From NCBI GenBank assembly GCA_001970955.1, contig MPUH01001130.1:1-23200 (forward strand): a stretch of DNA of 23,200 nt. Reading direction: 5' to 3'. Below the pieces are notes generated by a model, which was given only the letters and a program-made list of their open reading frames with translations, was not told the origin of the DNA and did no database searches. This document shows, in pieces, positions 1 through 10,364 of this stretch (its first letter is position 1; every line of letters begins with the position of its first letter). This stretch comes from Stentor coeruleus (lineage: Eukaryota; Ciliophora; Heterotrichea; Heterotrichida; Stentoridae). Position numbers and translations under genes: made by a program.

Positions 1-1681
1 TTTAGGGCACTTTTAAGGGTGTGGTAAAAGAAGCTAATATTAGTATGTATAGTTTGAGCTGTAAAATCAGTTCTTTTGAAAAACTATTTTAAGCATTATA
101 TTAATATATATGGAAATATTAATCGAAGAAAGATTTGGAAAATTGTAAGTTTTGGGTAAAATTAGTGATGAACCATGGGAGAAATTTTGTGATACTAAAT
201 ATATAATCATTCAGAGTGCTGTAAAGGTAGTACTTTTGAAATTATAAATTTCGAAATCTAACTTAATTAAGATCCTCCTTGTTTTGCAAAGTTTTGTGTG
301 CTTAAACGCAAAATACAGCTTTTTGTCCGAAAAAAAATGTTAGAATAATCAAGCTTTTGCTTTTAGATTTGAATAATATTTTAAAAGTTTATGATTCGCT
401 TATATCTTCTTAGGAACAAAAGTAAGCATCAAAAACAACAGAGCATGCAAGAAATGCTGATTATTAAAACTTATAATTAAAGGTATTTGCTACTAGTCTT
501 AAAAACCATAATTATTTAAAAAATGCAATCAAAATTAAAACTATTGACCTAAAGCTGAAAAGAAAAGCTAAAGAATACTTTAGGCTAGAAAAATAAGTAT
601 AAGATAGAAATCAGATATTTTTAATATCAAGTAGGGCTGATAAAGGCGAGAAATATTTCTAGAATTATCAAAGTCTTTGAAAAAAATATAGCTGGATGAA
701 GCTTCTGTAACGCTAGCTCCCGGAACATAAACTCAGTCAAATAAGAAAGGTGGCCAATTTTTTATTTGTTAAATATTTTTACTTTTGTAAATTTGCAATG
801 CCAGACTCCAAAAATTTTCGATATTTTTGTACGAATTGAAGAATCAATTGTATTTCCTATAAAAGAAAAATAATTCGTCTTTCTCTATGATTATTGGATT
901 TTATTATCTGTTGTCCCTCACTAGTGGTTTTAAATTTCTTCAAGAAGTATTGGAATCTTTTTTTAAAAAGTATTAAACCAGTCACTAACACCAGCTAAAT
1001 GAAATTTTATCCTTTATATTTTTTACAATAAATCAAAAGTATACAATATTTCTAAGTTCAAAATTTGAGTTAGAAAAAACAGAGTTGCATCTTATAGAAT
1101 TCAAAAATTTACAAGTGCTACATTTCCAGAAATAATTATTTTTGATATTTTGTCTTAGGCTTAATATGAACAATTTATTACATATCCTAATGGTAAAAGA
1201 GTTTTCAACAGTCTTCTTATAGCATACTAAGAAATTGTGATTTAATAATATTAAGTTCTTCAAAGTGGAAAGAGGTACCAGTTTTCATTTACAACTTCAT
1301 CAAAAGTTAATATTTTATTCACATTTACTTTATGAGTTTTTCTTTATGTAATCCCATTTCAATTCGCAAATGAAATTCATACTTTTGCAATAGAATATTA
1401 AATAACTTGCCATCAGTTTGCACTATACAATTGCCAAGACTAGAAAGCAATTTTGGATTTTCTAGTTAAATATAAGTCTCTGATACCTCCAACTAAAAAG
1501 TTTTTGTATTTAGTGAATCCTGTTTCTTTCAATTATATCATTTCTTAATCAAATTTTTATACTTTATTTAAAAATTTAATGTCTATGTATATGGAAATAA
1601 ATAATTCTAGGTAATGGATTAAATTACTAAGGTATATAAAAGCTTTAAAGATACGCAAATTTAATAATCATTACTTATTAA
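1..1681. other. No supported gene; AT-rich flank
   Basis: No ORF here has a recognisable domain. On the plus strand, the frame starting at 426 and running to about 755 looks protein-like by eye (rich in Lys, Glu, Asp and Gln) but contains all three stop codons repeatedly. My hand count of G at codon positions 1/2/3 there was 21/15/17, too even to support coding. The 76-residue minus-strand ORF at 1033-1263 has no recognisable feature and I do not call it. Confidence 0.4.
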
Positions 1682-2023
1682 CTAGGCTTCCTCTTCTAAT
1701 AAAAAGCTTTGATAATCTGGTTGGTGAGTACGTCTATGCAATGATAAATAGCTATAATGTCTAAAGTTCTCACCGCAATCTATGCATTTGTAAGGCTTTA
1801 TATCTTTATGCTTGTTAGTATGCTCTTTAAGTGTATGATTCGAAGCAAATGACTTTTCACAAACACTACAAATAAAGAATCGTTTTCCAAGGTGAGAAGA
1901 TTCGACATGCTTTCGAAGATTGAATTTACTTTTATATTTTTTTAAACAGTCTTGGTATGGGCAGCAGTACCAAATGATATACAGTTCCTGATATACCTTC
2001 ATTAAATTTATATTCTTAGCCAT
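1682..2023 (-). CDS. Three-finger C2H2 zinc finger protein
   Basis: Small 113-residue protein made almost entirely of three C2H2 zinc fingers, so it probably binds DNA or RNA in the nucleus. Finger 1 is C21-x4-C26-x12-H39-x4-H44. Finger 2 is C52-x2-C55-x12-H68-x3-H72. Finger 3 is C80-x2-C83-x12-H96-x3-H100. The hydrophobic core Phe/Tyr and Leu lie in the expected places. The linker between fingers 2 and 3 (KDIKPYKC) resembles the classical TGEKPYKC linker, which favours nucleic-acid binding over protein binding. An acidic tail (LLEEEA) closes the protein and no effector domain is visible. The first Met gives a 20-residue leader before finger 1. It is isolated, with no gene within about 1.6 kb on either side. 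The target is unknown. Stop codon is TAG. Confidence 0.85.
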   Translation of the reverse strand: MAKNINLMKVYQELYIIWYCCPYQDCLKKYKSKFNLRKHVESSHLGKRFFICSVCEKSFASNHTLKEHTNKHKDIKPYKCIDCGENFRHYSYLSLHRRTHQPDYQSFLLEEEA

Positions 2024-4513
2024 TTATCTCTTGTTAATAATCGCTTATGGAAGCTTAATAAGTATAAGAAAATTTTTAATATTTTGGATGAAAACAAGTT
2101 TTAAAGTAGCTGGTCAAGAAAATTTGCTCTTTTGACTCAAATATTTAGAGTAAAACTTTATTAGCTATGATTGCTGGATATTTAATGATATAAGCCCAAA
2201 AAGTCATTGGGTTTCTAATTGATTTCTATACACAAAAATTTTTATCATGAATTCTTTATTAAATAATTAAGAATCTAGATTTAACTTTGAAGATTAAAGT
2301 ATATATATATTATTATCTGTATATATTTATATTTATCACTTATGGATTATTAATAGAGAATAAGTAAGACTTTTTACCTTAGCTGTGGCCATATTCTTAT
2401 ATTTATAAATATATGTAATTAATTTTTTATATCCCTAAATGCGAAGATAATTAAAAGCTATCTGTTTTAATTAAACGATTGATATGTTTATATCATGGAC
2501 TTGCTTTAGATTTGGGATAATTAAATACTACACTTTAGGCTTAGATAGAAATGTTAGATTAGAAAAGCCAATGAAATATTACTTTATATATATAAACCAA
2601 GCGTCTACCTAGTTTTTTTCTGCACATTCATTACTCCAAACTCCTTCTTAATTTGACAGTCATAGCTAGGCTTAAATGCTTGTCTTTATAATAGTACATA
2701 AATTTTTAAAATTTCTTACAAACTATTTAAAAATATTCAACTTCCTTATTCTATCTCAAACTAGTTTATTATAATCATGATATCTACATAAGATACTTAA
2801 ACTTCTAGTCTTTTCTATAAAATTCTAGATTAGGAACTATATAACTTAATATTTTATTCATGATATCCATATAGATCAGAATTATACTTTTTTGTATAAA
2901 ATTCCTTTCACTGTAGCCTAAATATAATCATATAGATAATATTTTCCACAGAAGCTGTGCTATTTGTAGTTATGCTAAAAGAAAATTAAAATAGAAGCAG
3001 TATTAAAAATTTTGATTATTTGTAAGCTTTCTCTTATATATCATTAGCTATTATCTTTTAAGCTAATTTATAAAGGTGCTAGTTTTTCCTATATTTTTGG
3101 CTTTATAATTATCTAATCATATTTTGATGTTTTTGCCATTTAATATTTTACTTAATTTTGCATATCAATTTTGTTTTCAAATTGTGTTATTTATCCCATG
3201 GTTCATTTAGGATTTATGCCTTTTATGCATATTCAAGATTTTTAACCCCCTAATACTAGATTCCAATTTTTATAGACTAATTCATAAATATATGTCTAAA
3301 ATAGGTCAAAAAAGTTTTTCTTGCTTGCCATTATATAAAAAGGAAAGAAAAATTATATTTTTTAAGTTTAACTATATTTACAAACACTATCATTCATAAA
3401 GCTCATTATTTTTTAAGTTAAATGATATTTAAATATAAACCTTTAGATAATAATTATAAGAATTCTATTCTACAATGGATTTGGCAATTATAGAGAAATT
3501 TTATATAAAGCTATATATTTCCTTTTCTGATTTAATTTATATTTCAATAACAATAAAATATGAAGTTATATTAGGCTTTTTTACTATATATTATCAATGC
3601 AGCTTTTATAAAAATAATTCCATTTTCTTATTCTTTTATGTTTTTATAGTATAAGGTATTGAAGAAACTTTTAAATTGATAAATACTTTGTTTTGGATAA
3701 CACTAAAAGCCAAATACTTTGGATAATAAAGCTTATATTATAATATTATAAAATTCAAACTTAGCGTTTGTGATTTCTAATAGAATTCTTAAGATAAAAA
3801 TTATTATAAGTTTAGCTTGATTTCAAACTTTGATAATTGAGCTTAATTCTTAGACTAATTTTCAGAATAATTCATATACCCCAACTATTGCAAATCTTTC
3901 TATTTTCCTGCTTGCAGAACTGTAATTATCCTAGTGAAATCTTAAAGTATTCTTTCTTTACTTGACATATTTTCCTTACTTATGTTAATTGAATTTGCTA
4001 TTTAGAGATTAAATTTGACTTTGTTTGCCTTGTAATATTCATTAGCATATAATCCTATTATTTAACTTTAATATCTTCCTCATATAAACTTATATATTAT
4101 ACTTATATAATTCTCCTTTTAATATTTTCTTATAAAGTGATTTTTTTATACTTTTAAGTATATTATTTATCCTAAAAGTAGCCCCCTATCAAAATATTTC
4201 AATAACTTTTCTTATCAAATCATTTAAGCTCATTAAAAACCAAAATTCAATAACATTAAAACTTAAACCCTTATAATTATTCCCTTGAATTACTATAATC
4301 ATTTAATCTTTTTATTAAACCTGACAATAAAGCTTTAACTTATGAGATTACTCAAGAAAGTTCTTTATATACAATTTTCCATCTCTATTATTATCAAATC
4401 TTTCTACAAAAGTGGTAAAGTCGATGTTTTTTTTTTGTAGTATTCTATTAGCAAACAAGCTTTACGATATTATTTACAATAATCTAAGATATTTCATTTA
4501 ATCTAATTAAAAA
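2024..4513. other. Gene-free AT-rich stretch
   Basis: About 2.5 kb with no ORF that I can support. It is extremely AT-rich with short TA-rich tracts (for example near 2300-2330). I read no tRNA or rRNA. Towards its right end, around 4380-4510, plus-strand frames again look partly protein-like but are stop-interrupted and lead into the remnant at 4514-4747. Confidence 0.4.
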
Positions 4514-4747
4514 GTTCTTCTAAAGCTTTATTAGAATCTTTTGCATGAATTTGTAAAAGTATAGTTTGTTGTTCCAAGATAAATAATATTTGAAAAGCTC
4601 ATATTAGTATTTCAAGAGTCTCCTTTTGAAAATTTAGAAGAACTTGAGCGATTTTTTTACTGTGAGTCTTTAGAAGGAGTATTAAGATAAGAAAATCATA
4701 TCGAAATCAGATGAGGAATTTTAGTATTTAAACAAATTTATCATATT
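4514..4747 (+). pseudogene. Stop-interrupted coding-like frame (remnant A)
   Basis: Seventy-eight codons in one plus-strand frame read as an acidic, protein-like sequence (for instance FENLEELERFFYCESLEG) but contain five in-frame stops: two TAG, two TAA and one TGA. Hand-counted G at codon positions 1/2/3 is 21/8/8, the strong first-position bias of real coding sequence. No frameshift is needed within the stretch; upstream, around 4440-4620, another frame looks coding-like, so a shift may lie near there. I do not recognise the family. It is either a decayed gene or a sequence read with reassigned stops. Confidence 0.5.
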
Positions 4748-5529
4748 TGATTTTTTTATATATAAAACTAAGGTTGTAAGATAAGTTAAGCATTTTGTCT
4801 TTATCTTTGTTGTAATGCCTTATTATACTTTATAATGCTTATGTCCTTTTGATTATGAGCATTAGAAATAATTTTCGTTTACCAGAAAATATCTCATAAT
4901 AAAATTATATTAGTTGATAAATTATTAAGCATTTTTATATAAAATACTACCTCTTAATAACATATAATATATTGTCTCCAAAGCTTGAATATTTTCAATA
5001 AAATATTTATATCAAGATCATAACATTCTTCTTTTCTTATCAAATAAAAAAACACCTTAATCTTTCTTAAAGTGAATTTGCCCTTTTCACTTTGGAAAAT
5101 ATTATAAGGTGATACCTATTTAATATAATTTCTAAATTAAACTTTTCTATCTAAATCTCCTCTCCACTCTTAATTAAATTTTCAATTGCATGATCTTTAA
5201 CATGACAATTTGTTTGGAGGTCTTTTAAATCTTAAATCAAAATACCCTTTATCAAGAAAATTGATATCACTATAAATACTGAAAATTTCATAATAAATTT
5301 TTACACTTCTTTTATAATCTCAACTTGCTCTTCAGTTATTAATACAAGTGAGAAAAAAAATCATAATATTTATCAAAAGTTTACATCTTAAATTTATTGA
5401 ATTTTTTTCCTAATAAACCATAAGAATTTGATTTAAACTTTGAATTTAATTATATCTAGGTCCTATATATTCTATAAGCATACTATACTCTTTTAGCCCA
5501 TTAATCCTATAAGGAAAAAATGCTTAAAA
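4748..5529. other. Upstream region of the NTPase gene
   Basis: No supported ORF. It is AT-rich. The last 70 bases before the start codon at 5530 have more C than G on the plus strand (12 C to 4 G in 5461-5520), in line with the sense-strand bias seen before other genes in the window. Confidence 0.4.
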
Positions 5530-6588
5530 ATGTTCAGCAGAAGACTGCTTAAAATGTTCTTCTCCTCTCAGCAACCTCGTGCGCCTCGTTTTCATGAAAA
5601 ACCCTCAACTATTCTTTTCATTCTTCTCAGTTACGGCTCATACAAACTCTATACAAAGGAACATGCATCTTCAATGCTTCAACAAGCTCTCAAACAAAAT
5701 CTTGACAACTTTGCCCTTCCCACAAAAAACTTCCAAGGCATTCATCGTGAAAACCTTAACTCAGAAGTTTTAAATTTATGTTCAAAATGCATAACCATAG
5801 TCTTTGCCCCCAAATTATTTGGCAAAACTTGTTTTTTGCATGATCTTCACTCATCTTCACCTGGAGCTATACTTCTTGTATGTGATACTAATATAATGCA
5901 AACTATGGAATCATTATCTTTACCTATGAAATTTCAAGAAAATAAGTTTTTTGATTTCCTTACTGCTATAGAATTTATACTTAAAAAACAGGAAAAACCT
6001 TTATTACTTGTTGATAGTATTGAAAAAATGCCTGAAAATGAAAGAAGGTTACTTGTGATTCATTTAAAAAAGTGGAATGAAAATTTGAATTGTAGAGTTG
6101 TTGTGACAAGTAATGATTGTGATTTTGCTAATGAGATAAGAAATTATTTTGGAGGGGATGTGTTTATAATGCCACAGTTGACAAATGAGGAAATACATAG
6201 AGCGGTTAAAGATTTTCCTGGGTATTGCTTTGAAGATGTGCAGATGATAGTTGAGTCATGTGGCGGAGCATTGGATTTTGTGTTAGATATGATGAGAAGT
6301 GGAAAAAAAGCTAAGGAATATCTTGAAGAAAAAGCATTTCTTTTGCAAAAACATATTGATGAACTAACTTTTGATAAAGAAGCGAAAGAAAAATTGTTTA
6401 ATGCAGTGGAAAGTGTCCATGACTTAAGTCCATTAGGAGATTTATATTCAGAAATACCTTTAGCTAAAGATCTTGTATCACGTGGGATAATGCAAAAGTT
6501 CCCGAATAGGTCATCAAAGTTTAGAAATTATTTTATATACAAAACAATAAGAGATCACTACCTTGTGAGAAGTCCACCAGAAGCTTGA
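5530..6588 (+). CDS. STAND/AAA-type NTPase, probably mitochondrial
   Basis: Protein of 352 residues. Residues 1-24 are basic and hydroxylated with no acidic residue before E23 (MFSRRLLKMFFSSQQ...), followed by a short hydrophobic segment at about 27-39. This suggests a mitochondrial presequence plus membrane anchor (inference). A P-loop-like motif lies at A93-x4-G98-K99-T100; the first Gly of GxxxxGKT is Ala. A Walker B-like strand PLLLVD ends at D162, a sensor-like VVVTSND lies at 191-197, and CGGALDFVL near 244-252 resembles the GxP-type motif of STAND and archaeal ATPases. The C-terminal ~90 residues look helical and may be a winged-helix or partner region. The second Met at residue 9 is an alternative start. 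It ends with TGA, 55 nt from the convergent gene on its right. The exact family and partner are unknown. Confidence 0.7.
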   Translation: MFSRRLLKMFFSSQQPRAPRFHEKPSTILFILLSYGSYKLYTKEHASSMLQQALKQNLDNFALPTKNFQGIHRENLNSEVLNLCSKCITIVFAPKLFGKTCFLHDLHSSSPGAILLVCDTNIMQTMESLSLPMKFQENKFFDFLTAIEFILKKQEKPLLLVDSIEKMPENERRLLVIHLKKWNENLNCRVVVTSNDCDFANEIRNYFGGDVFIMPQLTNEEIHRAVKDFPGYCFEDVQMIVESCGGALDFVLDMMRSGKKAKEYLEEKAFLLQKHIDELTFDKEAKEKLFNAVESVHDLSPLGDLYSEIPLAKDLVSRGIMQKFPNRSSKFRNYFIYKTIRDHYLVRSPPEA

Positions 6589-6643
6589 AAATTTAATACA
6601 AAAAGATAACTAAAAATCTTAAGTTAAAACTAAATCATGTAAA

Positions 6644-7672
6644 TCATTGAAAGAATATTATACGCATCTCTTCTCCTAAATACGCTCCATTAAGTAACTC
6701 CAATTTATGATTCGCAGAAAATGAACTCGGCCAATACTGACAAGCTGATATTTCATTAGGAAGCAATTTAAGTTTTTTATATACCGTTGCAACTAATTCA
6801 CTACAAAAAAAGTCGATATTTTCAATATTCAAAGACTCTTTTCGCATTAGTTTTTCAGCTGATAATTTATAAGGTTTTCCAATAAACTTGGTACAAATAT
6901 CAGTAAATATTTTAGTAAAATTTTTGCTTCGATCACAATGAAGTTTACGAATTGCGATTTTTTTATAGAATTTATCCCAATTATTGTCTAAGAAAAAGTC
7001 GACATTGTTTATTTGAACCCCTCCTGCACCTACACATTCATATATAAAAAGTTCACCTTTTTTACCACGAACTATAAGAGCTACATGATCAAATTCAGAG
7101 TTTGAAGCTACACGTAAAGCGAAAGATCCAAAACTTGAAGATTTGAATAAAACTAAGTCACCGTTTTCACTTGTGTTATAGAATTGCTCGCGGGTGATGT
7201 AAGATTTTTTCCAAAACTTTCTTGAATGCTGTGTTAGTCGATCTAGACAAACGTTGAAGCCAATAGATCTTTCGAGATTTAAATTTAAAGTTATGCATAA
7301 GTCTTGCATTTTGTTTTCAGAAAAAGGTTGGATTAATAGGCTTTTACTGAAATTTACAGGCTGAATTTCAACATAGCTGTTTGCAATAACAAATATTTTA
7401 CAACTAACAGTCTCGAAATTTATTGAAATATTTGGCTGTTTTGATTCAAGGTTTTTATAAATTTTAAGTACTTTATCTTTTACAGTTACTTGGCACCTTT
7501 TCCATTTAGATATCCTTCCTTGTACCATATAATCGCAAAAGTCAGAAAACTCTTTAAACCTAACGGTGCTGACAATGTTTTTTTTGCTTATAATTGTTGC
7601 TAAATTAGACATAAGAGGACGCAGATATCTTGACTGTCTTAAATTTTTTGCCTCTTCCACACTTGTCTCCAT
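6644..7672 (-). CDS. PH-like plus permuted papain-fold (YiiX/NlpC-P60-like) protein
   Basis: Protein of 342 residues with two regions. Residues ~45-145 resemble a pleckstrin-homology domain: a basic first strand (ISKWKRCQVTVKDKVLKIY) and a long C-terminal helix, so it may bind a phosphoinositide membrane. Residues ~165-320 look like a circularly permuted papain-fold hydrolase of the YiiX/C92 type (related to NlpC/P60 and LRAT). These have GDLVLF at the start, a catalytic His in FDHVALIV (H196), a possible acidic partner in YECVG (E212) and a late catalytic Cys in FFCSELVA (C290). In this permuted family His precedes Cys, as here. All three candidate residues are present, so an active amidase, thioesterase or acyltransferase is plausible; the substrate is unknown. 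No signal peptide is seen. The neighbour at 7870 is divergent with 197 nt between the two start codons. Stop is TGA. Confidence 0.7.
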   Translation of the reverse strand: METSVEEAKNLRQSRYLRPLMSNLATIISKKNIVSTVRFKEFSDFCDYMVQGRISKWKRCQVTVKDKVLKIYKNLESKQPNISINFETVSCKIFVIANSYVEIQPVNFSKSLLIQPFSENKMQDLCITLNLNLERSIGFNVCLDRLTQHSRKFWKKSYITREQFYNTSENGDLVLFKSSSFGSFALRVASNSEFDHVALIVRGKKGELFIYECVGAGGVQINNVDFFLDNNWDKFYKKIAIRKLHCDRSKNFTKIFTDICTKFIGKPYKLSAEKLMRKESLNIENIDFFCSELVATVYKKLKLLPNEISACQYWPSSFSANHKLELLNGAYLGEEMRIIFFQ

Positions 7673-7869
7673 TATTTTTACATATTTTAATCTTTATAGT
7701 TAATATATAATTTTCTAAGTATTCATGCTTTATAATTAAGTAGTTTAATAGAAATACTTCTTACAAATCATAAAACTGATACTAAACCCTTACACAATAT
7801 TATATTATAATCTAAAAAGTATTTAAATGTAGATGCATAAGACCCATAATCCAATCAGTTTATAAAAAA

Positions 7870-9510
7870 ATGAACAAGAACTTTTCTTGCTTTCACAACT
7901 GGTCATTAGAAAAGCAATACGCAGCAGCTGAATACTACCTAAAATCTTGCAATCCTCAAATAATAAACGAATCTCAAAAAAGCCAACTGAATGCTTTACA
8001 CATGCAAATATCATATGGTCCATACAAAGAAGGCCTTCTTCTCCCAGAAATCCAAAATTGTTCACAAAATGAAAAAGCCAAGCGTTTCAATGCTTGGAAA
8101 AACCTCAAAAAGCAAAGCCGTATATCCTCAATGAAAAATTTCTTAGAACTGATGCACAGTCTTCTCCCAAACTGGCATAAATCTGATAAAATCAGCATAT
8201 ATTTTGAATTAAGTTGTGAACCTAAAACTATAGAACCTCAATATTTTCAAAGTACTCCTACTGCGAAAAATATTATATTAAACAAAACTGAAAGATCTAT
8301 TGAAGACATATCTAAACATAAACCTTTACATAGAAGACTTGCAAATTCCGTAAGTAATCCACTTTATACACCAACAAACTATAAAGCTTTTGTCAAAAAT
8401 GCAGAACTAATAACGAAAATGAAAAATGTTAGAGAAAGCTTTAAAAAACTCACACAAAAAAAAATCCATAATGCAATCTACACTAAAAACAACTTTGAAA
8501 TCCCTGAAAACGAAGTATATGAGGATCATGTGCCTATTGTAATGAGAGATCTTTTTGATAATCTCGAAAACCAATGTAAAAGTAAAAAAACCCAAATGCC
8601 TATGTTTTATAAAAATACCTTATCATATTCCCAACAGACTCCAAAAAAACCTGAATATCTAGAAGAAATTACTGTACGTGTTAAAGATATGCTTTTAGCA
8701 TTAGAAGATGAAGCTAATGAAGTATATGAAGCTGAAAATAATGCTTTAACTGAAGCGATAAAATGCTATAATACCGACATTGTTGAGAATATTTTAAGAC
8801 CAAAACTAAATATGTTAAGTACGATTATAAAAGAAGTTGAAGATGTTTTCTATAAAGAGTTCAATGAAAAAGCTAAAGATGTTTGTCAAATACACAAGGA
8901 ATTTTCTGAAGCTATTGATATGGTTTTTACATATATGCAATTGTTAGATAAAAATAGGATGGAGATTTTACAACAAAAAATCATAGCTGATAATAATGTT
9001 AAAATGCTAGAAAAAGGGTTTTTGGCTGTAAAAGAACTTTATGACCCGAAAAATACACAGTTTCAACTTTATGGGCATTTGAAACTAACTAAAGATAAAT
9101 ATAAAAAGAATTTAATTGAATGTAAAGACTTTTTACCACAAGAAGATGTGGATATAATGAATGATTTACAAGATATTATTAGAAAACTTGAAGATAATAT
9201 GCATAAACTTAATGTTGAAGTTAAGTTGAAGAATGTGGAAATTGGGAAATATCAAAAATTAATAAAAGAAATTCAGCAGAAGTCATATAAAGATAATATT
9301 GATCTTTCTAATCAATGTAATAAGCTAAAAGAAAGTCTTGGGATTTTAAGAGGGAGTGCGGATATAAGTTTAGGGGAAACTTATAGGACTGAAAATGATG
9401 TGCTTAAGAAAGAAAATGATGAACTGAAGGTTGAAAATGATAGCCTTGTAAATGAAATACTTATGTTAAAAACTCCAAGAAATTCAGAAGTTTATTTTAA
9501 TGGTTTCTAG
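7870..9510 (+). CDS. ACBP-domain coiled-coil protein (ACBD-like)
   Basis: Protein of 546 residues. Residues ~12-103 resemble an acyl-CoA-binding domain. LEKQYAAAEYYL matches helix 1, LHMQISYGPYKEG matches the Tyr-containing helix 2 and its turn, AKRFNAWKNLKKQSRISSM matches the KWDAW...LKG-S...AM block, and LLPNWH matches the end of ACBD6-type domains. The domain is divergent, so ligand binding is likely but not certain. Residues ~270-530 are rich in Lys, Glu, Asn and Leu heptads and read as long coiled coils, ending in a repetitive ENDELKVENDSLVNEILML segment. No C-terminal hydrophobic anchor is visible, unlike ACBD5. It may tether acyl-CoA metabolism to a cytoskeletal or membrane scaffold (inference). 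Codons shift from C-rich at the 5' end to G-rich at the 3' end. Stop is TAG. Confidence 0.65.
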   Translation: MNKNFSCFHNWSLEKQYAAAEYYLKSCNPQIINESQKSQLNALHMQISYGPYKEGLLLPEIQNCSQNEKAKRFNAWKNLKKQSRISSMKNFLELMHSLLPNWHKSDKISIYFELSCEPKTIEPQYFQSTPTAKNIILNKTERSIEDISKHKPLHRRLANSVSNPLYTPTNYKAFVKNAELITKMKNVRESFKKLTQKKIHNAIYTKNNFEIPENEVYEDHVPIVMRDLFDNLENQCKSKKTQMPMFYKNTLSYSQQTPKKPEYLEEITVRVKDMLLALEDEANEVYEAENNALTEAIKCYNTDIVENILRPKLNMLSTIIKEVEDVFYKEFNEKAKDVCQIHKEFSEAIDMVFTYMQLLDKNRMEILQQKIIADNNVKMLEKGFLAVKELYDPKNTQFQLYGHLKLTKDKYKKNLIECKDFLPQEDVDIMNDLQDIIRKLEDNMHKLNVEVKLKNVEIGKYQKLIKEIQQKSYKDNIDLSNQCNKLKESLGILRGSADISLGETYRTENDVLKKENDELKVENDSLVNEILMLKTPRNSEVYFNGF

Positions 9511-10364
9511 TTTTTTATATTTAATATTTTGTTTGATGTTTAATAATAGAAGTTTTGTTTTGAATATCCAAATGGTTAATGTTTTAATTATATTTTGATA
9601 AATTAAATATAAATGCATTTTATAGTTAAAAGAATATATTAAGATTGATATATATTAGTATTCTCATTATCAAATTTAATTATCTTTGAACAAGGAATAA
9701 GTCTTAAAATAAACATATTAACAATATCTTTGTTTATAGAACAAGCTAACTGTACTTTAGAAGCTTTTTTACAAGATACAATAGCCTCAGCTTTAGTCAG
9801 ACAGTTCATAAGATAGTTTAAAAGTTTTGAAATTACTTAAATTAACTGAATTGAAAGACAAGAGCAATATCATTTGTTTAAAAATTTTGGTACTGAGCAT
9901 ATTTTTAATAAATCATGAGGTGTCTGGAAAGCTAAAGAAATAGTAGCATAGTTTGGGGTTACTAGAGGATTTTATGCTATTGAGGGAAATATACCCAAAA
10001 AATTGTTGATATTATTGAGCTTAAAGGTATTTTTATAACTATGAGCTACATTCATGAAAATATTGTGAAATGAGTCCTGGTTAATTAAATGCTAAGAAAA
10101 CAAATTTAAAGGAATGCGATTGTTGGCTTGGTTTCAAGTGATTTAGCATGAGAAAAAGTTTGAATCTAAAAAAATATTAATGCTCTTTACACAAAATATG
10201 GCCAGACTATGATTCTTAGCAATATGAAAATTGTAATTGTGTCGCATTACAGAATAATCAAACCTAACCTTCATATAATTTTCACAATAAAATTTTACTA
10301 AAACATATTAAAATCTTAGAAAACATAAACTCATAACACTTAAAAAAGCATATCCTAACAATAC
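9511..10364. other. Convergent gap with weak coding-like traces
   Basis: The gap between two convergent stop codons is 854 nt, far longer than the 55 nt convergent gap at 6589-6643. On the plus strand, about 9950-10260 has a frame that looks protein-like in short runs but carries several stops. Hand-counted G at codon positions is 23/18/17, too weak to call. The last ~120 nt (10261-10380) are C-rich and nearly G-free on the plus strand, matching the 3' flank pattern of the minus-strand gene to the right. Confidence 0.3.

Noticed and set aside
1033..1263. 76-residue minus-strand ORF
   Set aside because: It has no domain, low-complexity AT-driven composition, and no supporting flank polarity. 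Chance ORFs of this length are expected in 23 kb.
1..1681. A long plus-strand frame that reads as protein if all three stops are taken as Gln or Trp
   Set aside because: Any frame is open once all stops are read through. The best-looking part (426 to about 755) gave G counts of 21/15/17 by codon position and the rest matched what AT-rich random DNA gives, so it fails the periodicity test met by 4514-4747 and 18803-19072.
168..3206. 13-bp inverted repeat (168-180 and 3194-3206, containing CCATGG)
   Set aside because: Matches of this length are expected by chance between two strands of a 23-kb AT-rich sequence, and neither copy flanks an element or shows extended similarity.
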